Shown here: positions 42,266 through 49,388 of the stretch, in pieces
How the letters are laid out: each line of letters opens with the position of its first letter
How positions within the stretch are numbered: the stretch's first letter is position 1
Assembly (NCBI RefSeq): GCF_049446155.1
Contig: NZ_JBMSEE010000006.1
Location: 1 to 64,000, forward strand
Source: Rivibacter sp049446155
GTDB taxonomy: Bacteria > Pseudomonadota > Gammaproteobacteria > Burkholderiales > Burkholderiaceae_C
Reading direction: 5' to 3'
DNA length: 64,000 nucleotides
Program-made: the position numbers and the translations under genes
The notes under the pieces: model-generated
Database searches by the model: none
Told to the model about the DNA's origin: nothing
Seen by the model: only the letters and a program-made list of their open reading frames with translations

Positions 42266-42726
42266 GATGACATTCCTTAAGGCTCATTCTGGTGTGCGTA
42301 TTTGAGCGCGCTGACCCGCCGCGCAGCTGGAGCATTAGCTCATTGCTTCACCGCATGGTGCGAGATTCTTCTACAGAACCCGACCTACGGCATAAGCCGT
42401 ACGCCGTTTGGTGGCGGTTAGCAGGATCCGATAGAACATGCGATGAACGAGCAAACCAGATGTTGGATGACCAAGATCTACCGGTCAGGGATGAGCAATA
42501 CGGACCCACGTACACACTGACCTGCATTTGAAGGGCCGTAGACCAGCCGCTCGTGGAGTTCCGCTATCAGTCTGCAGCCGAAGGTCAGGTCTGCCGCACG
42601 GCTACGACTCCCTCTTCGGATGCACGAACCACTCACATTGCATACACAGCAAGCGGATGGGACCGACCTAGCGTCTGATAACGTGCGTGCCGCTACAGAT
42701 CTCGTTTGACGTCCAGTCGCACCCCG
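42266..42726 (-). other. 461-base gap upstream of the OLD/UvrD pair
   Basis: No convincing gene was found. Base composition is visibly more AT-rich than the chromosome backbone. The part next to 42265 should hold the promoter of the OLD/UvrD operon, but no clear -35/-10 pair stands out. Short inverted repeats such as ACGGCATAAGCCGT (near 42390) occur. A decayed coding fragment is possible. Confidence 0.3.
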
Positions 42727-43881
42727 TCACGCGTCCTCTTCGAGCAAGTCTCCCCGATACATCTTGATGAGGTCGGACTCATTGATCTTCAACTGCTTCT
42801 CCTGCAACCTGGTCTTGCGTCGAGAAAAAAGCGTCGCGAGCTCTCTAGCCTTGTCTGCCTTTCGGCCATGGTGCAAGAGTCGATGACAGTTCGGACACAG
42901 AGCGACGATGTTTGCCGTGACGTCTAGAGAGAACGGGAAGCCGCCTTGGTTGCCAAACGGAATTAGGTGATGAGCTTCTACGTAAGGCATGCCCTTGGCA
43001 TTCGAGATGAAGGTCTGATGCCTTGCATCGATCTCGCACTTGAAGTCGGCTAGCCTCAGCGCTGAGGCGGCGACGTTGGGGTTCCGCTGGAACCCGCCGC
43101 TCGTGAGACCGGTCTTCTTCACCTTCGGCACCGGCACTCCGCCGTCGTTCTCGGTCACAACCTTCGCGGAGACGGCCGCTGCCAGCACCTTCTTCTGGTA
43201 CTCAGCCTCGGCGTTGGGCTTCTTCGGTTGATTTGCAAGCCAGGCGTCGTAAGACTGCTCGTATAGTGGCTTAGCCACTTGCTTCGCCACCCCTTCGCAG
43301 ATGTCCTGAAATTCCTTGGCGGTGCTGAACCTGCTTTGAAGCTGCAATCCCGCCAAGTAGCTGACGGTTTGCCCGTCCACTGGGAAGAACCGCGTTGGGG
43401 CTGCTCGGAAGATGGCCTGCGTGAGCTTTGCTTCGCCTACGTACTTGACCGTACGAGCAGCGGCGAACACCTCTTCGCTGATCCTTTTTCCAGACAGCAC
43501 ACCCTCGAACAGATCCCAAAGCTTGGGGACATCGTCCGCACGCCGTTCATATCGATAGGGAAAGAGCCAAGACTGCCGAGGATCGGCCTTCGGGATTCCG
43601 AGAAAGCCTTCCGGGACAGCGTTGCTGAGACCAAGGCGCGCCTTGACGCCCATCAAGGCCCTCGTCCGCTCGCGATGAGACTGCTTGTTTAGTAGAGCTA
43701 GAAAGGTGAACGGGTCGATTTCAGTGAGCTCGACCGCTTTGCCTTTAGGGTCCTGATCGATGAGCCCTCGGACGCCGCTTTCCTTCAAGACTTTGACTAG
43801 CTCGGATTGTCGGTTGCGATAGGCCAGCAGAGCCCGCGCCATCTCATCGTAGAACGGAACCCAATCGAACCCGTTGGTCAT
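42727..43881 (-). CDS. HNH endonuclease with McrB-like N-terminal module
   Basis: A 384-residue protein starting at ATG 43881 (TTG 43914 is an upstream alternative). The C-terminal third carries an HNH site: YVEAHHLIPF, then ANIVALCPNCHRLLHHG, with CxxC and His residues for metal binding. The N-terminal 200 residues (FDWVPFYDEMARALLAYRNR, then EIDPFTFLALLNK, then SWLFPYRYERR) resemble the region found ahead of the AAA+ domain in some McrB-type restriction proteins. I recognised this by pattern only. It is probably a restriction nuclease. It lies 461 bases upstream of the OLD gene on the same strand and could belong to the same defence locus. Confidence 0.72.
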   Translation of the reverse strand: MTNGFDWVPFYDEMARALLAYRNRQSELVKVLKESGVRGLIDQDPKGKAVELTEIDPFTFLALLNKQSHRERTRALMGVKARLGLSNAVPEGFLGIPKADPRQSWLFPYRYERRADDVPKLWDLFEGVLSGKRISEEVFAAARTVKYVGEAKLTQAIFRAAPTRFFPVDGQTVSYLAGLQLQSRFSTAKEFQDICEGVAKQVAKPLYEQSYDAWLANQPKKPNAEAEYQKKVLAAAVSAKVVTENDGGVPVPKVKKTGLTSGGFQRNPNVAASALRLADFKCEIDARHQTFISNAKGMPYVEAHHLIPFGNQGGFPFSLDVTANIVALCPNCHRLLHHGRKADKARELATLFSRRKTRLQEKQLKINESDLIKMYRGDLLEEDA

Positions 43882-44164
43882 ACGGCAACCCCGGTTGTCT
43901 AGTACATCGATCAAGCAATTTTGCAGCGCCTCGTTGACCGTCGTCCACGCTCAACGAGTGGATGCCGTCCGTTTCTGAGAACTCCTGCGGATCGGCGTCT
44001 TCTGTGGGGATCACGGCTAAGCGAAAGTCCGCTCCTCGCTGGCTGCTTCCGCTCAGGGCGCTGCCGCCGACTGACTCAGGTCAGTCTGAAGCAGCCGTAA
44101 TGCGGCTGCCGTGCTCGGGAGCGCATCGGCCACAAGAGCACGCCAACGCAGAACTCATGAGGCA

Positions 44165-44192
44165 TCGGCCTCCTCAATATTGAGGAGGCCGA
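44165..44192. promoter_or_regulatory. 28-base perfect palindrome in the 43882-44255 gap
   Basis: The stretch is fully self-complementary with no loop, centred on AATATT, with arms TCGGCCTCCTC and GAGGAGGCCGA. It lies 64 bases upstream of the TerB/BRCT gene. A second hairpin, GCAGCCG-TAATG-CGGCTGC (44091-44109), lies nearby. The rest of this 374-base gap, between two divergent genes, shows no coding sequence. The palindrome may be an operator or a bidirectional terminator, but it lacks a T-run. Confidence 0.55.
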
Positions 44193-44255
44193 GCCTTTGA
44201 CCGTCGGGTCTAAAGTCCCGTGCGCGCCAGTGAGGCGCCAAGCAGGGGACCGGCA

Positions 44256-45152
44256 ATGCATCCCGATCATCGTTCCTATCACCGCTTTACCGGCAAGGCG
44301 CGCCTTGAGAGGTCGATCAACTCACTGCTTGGCCTGCTTGAGGGAATCTCGATCGACGGCAGGATCAATGATGCCGAGATCGGCACTCTCAAGCTGTGGC
44401 TGGTCGACCACCAAGATGTTGCCGGCCGCCACCCATTCTCGGAACTGGTGCCTCGTATTGCGGCCGCGCTCGAGGATGGCGTCCTTGACGCAGAGGAGCG
44501 CGCGGACATTAGGTGGCTCTGTGAGCGGCTTCGAGGCACCGAGTTCTTCGATATGGTGACTGCCGATCTACAGCGCCTGCATGCGGTTGTCGGCGGCATC
44601 GCTGCCGACGGGACCATCACCGTCGAGGAGCTTCGTGGACTATCGGAGTGGCTCGACCATCATGAGCACTTGAAGACCTGCTGGCCCTACGACGAGGTCG
44701 CCACGCTCGCGACCAAAGTGCTGGCTGACGGCCGCATTGATGAAGAAGAGCACAGGCTGCTGCTTGACTTCTTCTCGGAGTTCATGGCCGTGCTTGACGA
44801 ACGGACAATCGTTCGGCCAGTAGCCTTTGACGGGCCGGAGCTGCGGATCGGCGCTCTCTGTGCCGTCATGCCTGACATTCGATTCTCGGAGTCGACCTTT
44901 TGCTTCACGGGTGCCGCATCCCGCTTCACGCGGGCTGAGCTCGAAGACATGGTCCGCGAGTTGGGTGGAATCCCATTGGATAGTGTGAGCAAGGAGCTCA
45001 ACTACCTCGTGATCGGTGCAGACGGGAACCCCTGCTGGGCGTTCGCCTGCTATGGGCGAAAGGTGGAGAAGGCTGTTGAACTGCGTCGGAAGGGCGTTCG
45101 CCTTTTGATCGTGCACGAGAACGACTTCCACGACGCGCGGCTGGACAACTGA
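44256..45152 (+). CDS. TerB-like repeat protein with C-terminal BRCT domain
   Basis: A 298-residue protein; AGGGGA precedes ATG 44256. The N-terminal 200 residues are two tandem TerB-like helical repeats. Each contains two acidic EF-hand-like loops: DGRINDAE, DGVLDAEE, DGTITVEE and DGRIDEEE. The C-terminal 80 residues are a BRCT domain of the DNA-ligase type: FCFTGAASRFTRAELEDMVR, then ELGGIPLDSVSKELNYLVIG, with a final KAVELRRKGVRLLIVHENDF. It may sense DNA ends or bind partners in a metal-dependent way. No known system was recognised. It is divergent from the HNH gene. Confidence 0.7.
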   Translation: MHPDHRSYHRFTGKARLERSINSLLGLLEGISIDGRINDAEIGTLKLWLVDHQDVAGRHPFSELVPRIAAALEDGVLDAEERADIRWLCERLRGTEFFDMVTADLQRLHAVVGGIAADGTITVEELRGLSEWLDHHEHLKTCWPYDEVATLATKVLADGRIDEEEHRLLLDFFSEFMAVLDERTIVRPVAFDGPELRIGALCAVMPDIRFSESTFCFTGAASRFTRAELEDMVRELGGIPLDSVSKELNYLVIGADGNPCWAFACYGRKVEKAVELRRKGVRLLIVHENDFHDARLDN

Positions 45153-45432
45153 GCCAGGCTTGGCGAGTGGGCGGCTGCAAGCGTCCGCATATAGACGCGT
45201 GCTCCTGGCCGGTTGCTGAAGTTCAGCGCCTCGCCGTCGAACGACGGAACGATGGCAATCAGTCTGAAGTCACCCCTCAAGGCCTTCCGTCGAGCGGCCG
45301 TCTCAGAGAGCGGTTTCTGACAACGGTCGCACGGCGTCTGGATCAGTTCAGGCTCAATGGCGCATGAGCAATGCTCGCCACAGCGCGCCGACCCGCTCGG
45401 CTACAGTCGTTTGGACGAAGGAGGGCGACAGG

Positions 45433-46143
45433 ATGAACCCGCAGGCCGCGGACTACGCGAGTCATGAAGAGATCTACGTGAAGCTGCGGGGAGTCGGAGC
45501 CGATGGCTGGAGTTCCAAAACCGACTATGAGGAGATGCTCTCCCACATCATCCCTGCCTTGTCCGCCCCCCAGATCCCAACGTCGGCCGAGCTTCTGGAG
45601 CTTGGCAGCGGGGCAGGAAACCTCTCGATGGCGCTCGCCGAACGCGGCTTTGGTGTCACCGGCGTGGAGATCTCGCCAACTGCCGTTGAATGGTCTCGTG
45701 AGCGCCTCGCCGGCCGCCGCCTTCGCGTCTCCTATCGAGTCGATGACGTGGTTTCGCTGGAGTCGTGCCCGGATCATTCGTTCGATGCCGTGATCGACGG
45801 GCATTGCCTTCACTGCATCATCGGCCAGGATCGGCAAAGGTGCTTGGCCGCAGTTGCGCGAGTTCTCAAGCCGGATGGAATCTTCGTCGTCCTCACGATG
45901 TGTGGCGATGTTCTGTCGGAGCGAACAAGCTCCATCTTCGATCCGCGCACGAGGACCATCGTCGTGAACGGCAGGCCAACCCGATACATTGGCACCGCGC
46001 AAGACATCCTCTCCGAGATAGAGGCGGCAGGCTTCGTCATCGAGACCGCCCGAATTGCGCCACGTCGAGAACGGGACGAGCAGGACGATTTGATCGTCAC
46101 GGCAAGGAAGCCGCGCGATCCCGTTCAACCCCCGTCGACGTGA
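45433..46143 (+). CDS. SAM-dependent methyltransferase, class I
   Basis: A 236-residue enzyme. ATG 45433 is supported by AAGGAGGG 7 bases upstream. Motif I is LLELGSGAGNLSMALAERGF (about residues 55-74), followed by the acidic residue of GVTGVEISP and a motif IV region SFDAVIDGHCLHCII. A lone small-molecule-type Methyltransf_11/25 fold is likely, with no DNA-recognition domain. The 280 bases before it show no gene. The substrate is unknown, and a link to the island's nucleases is not supported by sequence. Confidence 0.85.
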   Translation: MNPQAADYASHEEIYVKLRGVGADGWSSKTDYEEMLSHIIPALSAPQIPTSAELLELGSGAGNLSMALAERGFGVTGVEISPTAVEWSRERLAGRRLRVSYRVDDVVSLESCPDHSFDAVIDGHCLHCIIGQDRQRCLAAVARVLKPDGIFVVLTMCGDVLSERTSSIFDPRTRTIVVNGRPTRYIGTAQDILSEIEAAGFVIETARIAPRRERDEQDDLIVTARKPRDPVQPPST

Positions 46144-46270
46144 TGCACCGGCACCGGCGCGCGTCGCACTCGCAGCTCAAAGACATCTGCCCAGTCCCTC
46201 GGCGGTGCGCCTCACCCAAGCCGGCGACCACTTCTTTACCGCTCGAACTCGCCGTTCCGCCCCATGGCGG

Positions 46271-46768
46271 TCACACGCTTCTCCTGATGGGCCCCCGAGA
46301 ACGGACGGTCGCGCCGTCGAGCACTTCCGGCCGTGGGCGCACCCTTCCAGGACACCATCGCGACAGGCAGGATCTGACGTCTTGTTCTGTGAAAGGCTTG
46401 GGGAGCGCGGCGTCAAATCCCAAGTCCCGCAAGAAGTCATCGGCTCCAATGGTTTCGGTCGAATACGCCAGGATGGGCATCCTGCGCGGTGCCAACGATC
46501 CATGGTCGTGCTCGAACTGGCGGATCCTCGCTGTCGCAGCGATACCGTCCATGACGGGCATCTGCAGATCCATCAGCACGAGGTCGAACTCGCCGCCCTC
46601 TTCGACAAGACGCACGGCTTCGGCGCCGTCGGTCGCCAAGACGGTCTCGATCTCCAAAGCCTCGAGCCATCCTGCAGCCAATGACCGATTGATGTAGTTG
46701 TCGTCGACAACAAGCACCCGCAGCGGATGGGACCGCTCTCCCGGCTCATCGTAGAGGAGGGTAGGCAT
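46271..46768 (-). CDS. Orphan single-domain response regulator
   Basis: A 165-residue receiver protein: LRVLVVDDNYINRSLAAGWL with the acidic pair, phospho-Asp in LVLMDLQMPVMDGI (about residue 67), Ser/Thr in ILAYSTET, Lys in ALPKPF. A basic, Arg/Pro-rich tail of about 30 residues follows. The pattern is like the receiver of hybrid kinases, and no kinase lies nearby. ATG 46768 is chosen, although its ribosome-binding site is poor; an ATG at 46834 is possible. It could be a remnant of a hybrid kinase. Confidence 0.75.
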   Translation of the reverse strand: MPTLLYDEPGERSHPLRVLVVDDNYINRSLAAGWLEALEIETVLATDGAEAVRLVEEGGEFDLVLMDLQMPVMDGIAATARIRQFEHDHGSLAPRRMPILAYSTETIGADDFLRDLGFDAALPKPFTEQDVRSCLSRWCPGRVRPRPEVLDGATVRSRGPIRRSV

Positions 46769-46865
46769 GGCGCGAAAGTAGCGCGTGCCGCTGCATGCCT
46801 CTGTGCGTTGGCGCACATTTGAGGCAGCTCTCATGGACAGCCAGCCGGGGCGGTATGTGGCCGGG

Positions 46866-46912
46866 GCTTCCGGTTCGTCGGCACGATTCCGGCTTGTCGA
46901 CGAACCGGAAGC
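46866..46912 (-). terminator. Strong hairpin just after the nitrilase stop codon
   Basis: GCTTCCGGTTCGTCG (46866-46880) pairs perfectly with 46898-46912, a 15-base stem with a 17-base loop. On the minus strand it begins directly after the nitrilase TGA. No T-run follows, so it may act with Rho or protect the 3' end of the transcript. Confidence 0.65.
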
Positions 46913-47857
46913 TCAGCTGCCGTCGACGTACTGCACCGGCACCGCTGGCGTCCGCCGCACGTGCAGCTCAAAGACGTCCGCCCGCGCATAGTGCCCCACC
47001 ACATCCAGCGTTCGGCGTGCAGGCGCCACGCTCGCCACGTCGATCTGCGCATAGAGGATGCCGGTTTCCCTGTGCATCGGCCCGGCGGCCACCTGCCCTG
47101 TCGGTGAGACCACCACCGAATCGCCGTCGTTGATCCACTCGTTGGGGTCGGGGAACAGCGCTTCGCGGTTCGGAAAGTCCTGCGCAATGTCGTTGGCGTG
47201 CAGGGCCGTGCCGCTGCCGATCACCCAGCAGCGGCCTTCTCGCGCGATGTGGCGCATCGTGCCGAGCCAGCCCTCTCCGCTGTCATAGGTGGGTGCGATG
47301 TAGATCTCCACGCCCTGCGCATAGAGCGCGTAGCGCGCGAGCGGCATGTAGTTTTCCCAGCAGATCAGGGCGCCGATGCGGCCGACCGGCGTGTCGATCA
47401 CGCGCAGCCCGGACGCGTCGCCCTGGCCGTGCACCATGCGCTCGGGGTTCGTGGGCATCAGCTTGCGGTGCCGGTTGAGCAGCTCGCCGTTGGCGCCGAT
47501 GGTCACGACGGTGTTGTAGAGCGTGCCGCCGCCTTGCTGGCGATCGCGTTCGTTGATGCCGCACACGATCGTCACCTCGTGGGCGCGGGCGGCTTCGCAC
47601 AACTCGGCCAGGTCTCCTGCGCCCAGGTCAACGGCGTTCGCCAGCAAGCGCGCATGCAGTTGGCCCATGACGCTGCCGTCTCGCCCGGCCGCGAGCCGCC
47701 ATATCCACGACGGGTAACCCGGCACAAAGCATTCGGGCAGGACGACGAGCGATGCCCCGGCCTGCGCGGCCTCGGCGACCCATTGCACGGCTTTCGCAAG
47801 CGTGGCGCCGCGATCCAGAAGCACGGGCGGTCGCTGGATGATGGCGATCTTGGTCAT
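46913..47857 (-). CDS. Nitrilase (carbon-nitrogen hydrolase family)
   Basis: A 314-residue cytosolic hydrolase. The Glu-Lys-Cys triad is visible: Glu in VVLPECFVPGYP, Lys in NRHRKLMPTNPE, Cys in IGALICWENYMPLARYALYA. The CWENYMP context is that of true nitrilases (aliphatic or arylaceto type) rather than amidases. AAGGACACC precedes ATG 47857. The frame is open upstream, but residues before MTKIAIIQ are not nitrilase. The downstream hairpin indicates a single-gene unit. Confidence 0.92.
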   Translation of the reverse strand: MTKIAIIQRPPVLLDRGATLAKAVQWVAEAAQAGASLVVLPECFVPGYPSWIWRLAAGRDGSVMGQLHARLLANAVDLGAGDLAELCEAARAHEVTIVCGINERDRQQGGGTLYNTVVTIGANGELLNRHRKLMPTNPERMVHGQGDASGLRVIDTPVGRIGALICWENYMPLARYALYAQGVEIYIAPTYDSGEGWLGTMRHIAREGRCWVIGSGTALHANDIAQDFPNREALFPDPNEWINDGDSVVVSPTGQVAAGPMHRETGILYAQIDVASVAPARRTLDVVGHYARADVFELHVRRTPAVPVQYVDGS

Positions 47858-47988
47858 GGTGTCCTTTCCGGCGGCCGTGGCTGTGGCCGGCGTCGCCAGC
47901 TTGCCCCTGAAAGGGGACCCAAGGCCAGTCCAGAATCTGAAGCGATTGCAGGGCTGGCGGGCGAGCGCAGCAGCGCCCCCGCGGAGGA

Positions 47989-48432
47989 TCACTCCGCCAG
48001 ATCGTCCATCAGCTCCAGCAGCTCCACGGCGCTGTCCGCGCGCGCATCGCCGCTTTCCACCAGCGGCGCCACCCTGGGCCGCAGCGTGCAGATGAACGCC
48101 TGCAGCGCCTGCCGCACCGAAGCCCCTTCGTGCGTCTCGTGCCCCTGCGCCGGCGCGAACGGGCCGCCCAGGTCGATCAGCGACTCCATCACCGCACGCT
48201 GGCACCACGCGCTGCCGCTCGCCAGCAGCTGTTCGAGCCAAGGCAGCACGGCCAGCACGACGGGGTAGTACGTGCCCTCGTGGTTGTCGCCCACGGCCCA
48301 GAGGAAGCGGTCGTAGGCCTCGTCGGCCGAGAGCGCGTCGTGCGCCCCCGCCAGCGCGTCCAGCGCCGTGCTCACGCTGCTGGCGTCGTTCCACTCGGGT
48401 TGCGCAAAGTCGGCGAGATCCGGCGGGCTCAT
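47989..48432 (-). CDS. Hypothetical protein, HEAT-like helical
   Basis: A 147-residue acidic protein, largely helical, with segments LDALAGAHDALSADEAYDRF, YYPVVLAVLPWLEQLLASGS and WCQRAVMESLIDLGG that recall HEAT-like repeats. I start at ATG 48432; ATG 48468 would add 12 Pro/Ala residues, and neither has a clear ribosome-binding site. It lies 131 bases upstream of the nitrilase on the same strand. No function recognised. Confidence 0.6.
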   Translation of the reverse strand: MSPPDLADFAQPEWNDASSVSTALDALAGAHDALSADEAYDRFLWAVGDNHEGTYYPVVLAVLPWLEQLLASGSAWCQRAVMESLIDLGGPFAPAQGHETHEGASVRQALQAFICTLRPRVAPLVESGDARADSAVELLELMDDLAE

Positions 48433-48468
48433 GTCGGCGGGAGCGGTCGGTGGGGGCGGGCACGCCAT

Positions 48469-48759
48469 GCTACGCGGGTGGCCGCGGGCTCTCGGGTAGA
48501 ATGCGTGCCATTGGCTGTCGTGGTGCTGCTGGGAAGCAGCCGTACAAGGCGGCCGAGATCCCGAGTCGATCTCCATCCCCTGCCAGAACTCTGCGTCGCT
48601 TCGGCGATGCGCCAGATCTGGCCCCGCCTCTCGCCCGCAGCGAACGACCCTGCCGGCCAGCCGCCGGACAGAGCTCGTCCATTTGCCTGCGCGCGTTGTG
48701 CGCGCCCTTGTTTTCATGCCGGTCGCGGCCCCTGCGGACGCGGCCCCGGAAGGACCACC
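48469..48759 (+). other. Leader region upstream of the small protein / infA operon
   Basis: A 291-base gap between divergent genes. It should contain promoters for both sides. The last 70 bases before the small gene are rich in GC repeats (GTCGCGGCC and GACGCGGCC, 48722-48745) that could fold in the mRNA leader, ending in GGAAGGA (48748-48754). No open frame with a usual start codon was found in it. Confidence 0.45.
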
Positions 48760-49008
48760 ATTCACGCATCCCTACAGATCGGGAAGTACCTCGTATCTCC
48801 CATGACCCGCCCCGCCGACGGCGGGCGCTACGTCGCCTCGGTGTCGATCCGCAGCGGGCGCGGCAGCATGACGCACGACCGCGTCATGCGCTTCGTTCCC
48901 GTGTTCGAGACCCGCGACCAGGCGGCGCGCTTTGCCACGCGGCAGGCCATGGCCTGGATCGAGCGCCCCACGTCGCCTGCCGACCCTTTCATCACCATCG
49001 AGGAGTGA
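48760..49008 (+). CDS. Small conserved-type protein, apparent ATT start
   Basis: The reading frame into infA contains IHASLQIGKYLVSPMTRPAD, then GGRYVASVSIRSGRGSMTHD. The first ATG (48802) has no ribosome-binding site, but GGAAGGA (48748-48754) lies 5 bases before ATT at 48760, in frame, with no ATG, GTG or TTG in between. I therefore propose initiation at ATT, giving 82 residues (68 from ATG). The protein looks like a small beta-rich protein with a final helix (DQAARFATRQAMAWIERPTS). It ends 5 bases before infA. Function unknown. Confidence 0.6.
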   Translation: MHASLQIGKYLVSPMTRPADGGRYVASVSIRSGRGSMTHDRVMRFVPVFETRDQAARFATRQAMAWIERPTSPADPFITIEE

Positions 49009-49013
49009 CGCAC

Positions 49014-49271
49014 ATGGCCAAGGAAGACCTGATCGAGATGCACGGCGTCGTCAGCGAGGTCCTGCCGGACTCGCGCTTTCGCGTCACGCTGGACAACGGC
49101 CACGAGCTCATTGCCTATGCCGGCGGAAAGATGCGCAAGCACCGCATCCGCGTGCTGGCCGGCGACAACGTCTCGCTCGAACTCTCGCCCTACGACCTCT
49201 CCAAGGGGCGGATCACGTTCCGCCATCTGGAGCGCCGGGGGCCGCCAATGCCGGCGCGCGCGCCGCGCTGA
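49014..49271 (+). CDS. infA: Translation initiation factor IF-1
   Basis: An 85-residue OB-fold protein: MAKEDLIEMHGVVSEVLPDS, FRVTLDNGHELIAYAGGKMR, then KHRIRVLAGDNVSLELSPYD. The C-terminal tail (RRGPPMPARAPR) is longer and more basic than E. coli IF-1. It binds the 30S A site. Many Burkholderiales carry two infA copies; the absence of ribosomal protein genes here suggests this is the second, possibly cold-regulated, copy. Confidence 0.95.
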   Translation: MAKEDLIEMHGVVSEVLPDSRFRVTLDNGHELIAYAGGKMRKHRIRVLAGDNVSLELSPYDLSKGRITFRHLERRGPPMPARAPR

Positions 49272-49277
49272 GCGCGC

Positions 49278-49300
49278 CGGGCCGCCGCCGAGGCGGCCCG
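49278..49300 (+). terminator. Hairpin downstream of infA
   Basis: CGGGCCGCC (49278-49286) pairs perfectly with GGCGGCCCG (49292-49300) around a 5-base loop, 7 bases after the infA stop codon. The stem is all G-C but no T-run follows, so termination may need Rho. Confidence 0.6.
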
Positions 49301-49305
49301 CGCAT

Positions 49306-49347
49306 GACGGGCGGCACGTGATGGGCGGCGCGTAACGGGCGGCGCGC
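49306..49347. repeat. Three 14-base tandem repeats after infA
   Basis: Three direct copies of a 14-base unit: GACGGGCGGCACGT, GATGGGCGGCGCGT, AACGGGCGGCGCGC. They lie between the infA hairpin and the glycosyltransferase gene. Role unknown; this is a simple tandem array that could vary in copy number. Confidence 0.75.
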
Positions 49348-49388
49348 ACGCCGATTGCCCATGGGCGAGCTGGAGCACAGGATCGCCC

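Noticed and set aside
42292..42531. Small plus-strand frame upstream of the OLD-family gene
   Set aside because: No ribosome-binding site, no family pattern, and it lies where the promoter of the OLD/UvrD operon should be.
43915..44164. Search for a tRNA gene or integrase site near the island edge
   Set aside because: No cloverleaf, anticodon stem or CCA-like end could be found here or elsewhere in the window, and no integrase gene is present.
45050..45280. Minus-strand 76-codon frame with a protein-like start (MRGDFRLIAIVPSFDGEALN)
   Set aside because: Half of it overlaps the BRCT end of the TerB/BRCT gene in antisense. There is no ribosome-binding site, and the C-terminal half has shadow composition.
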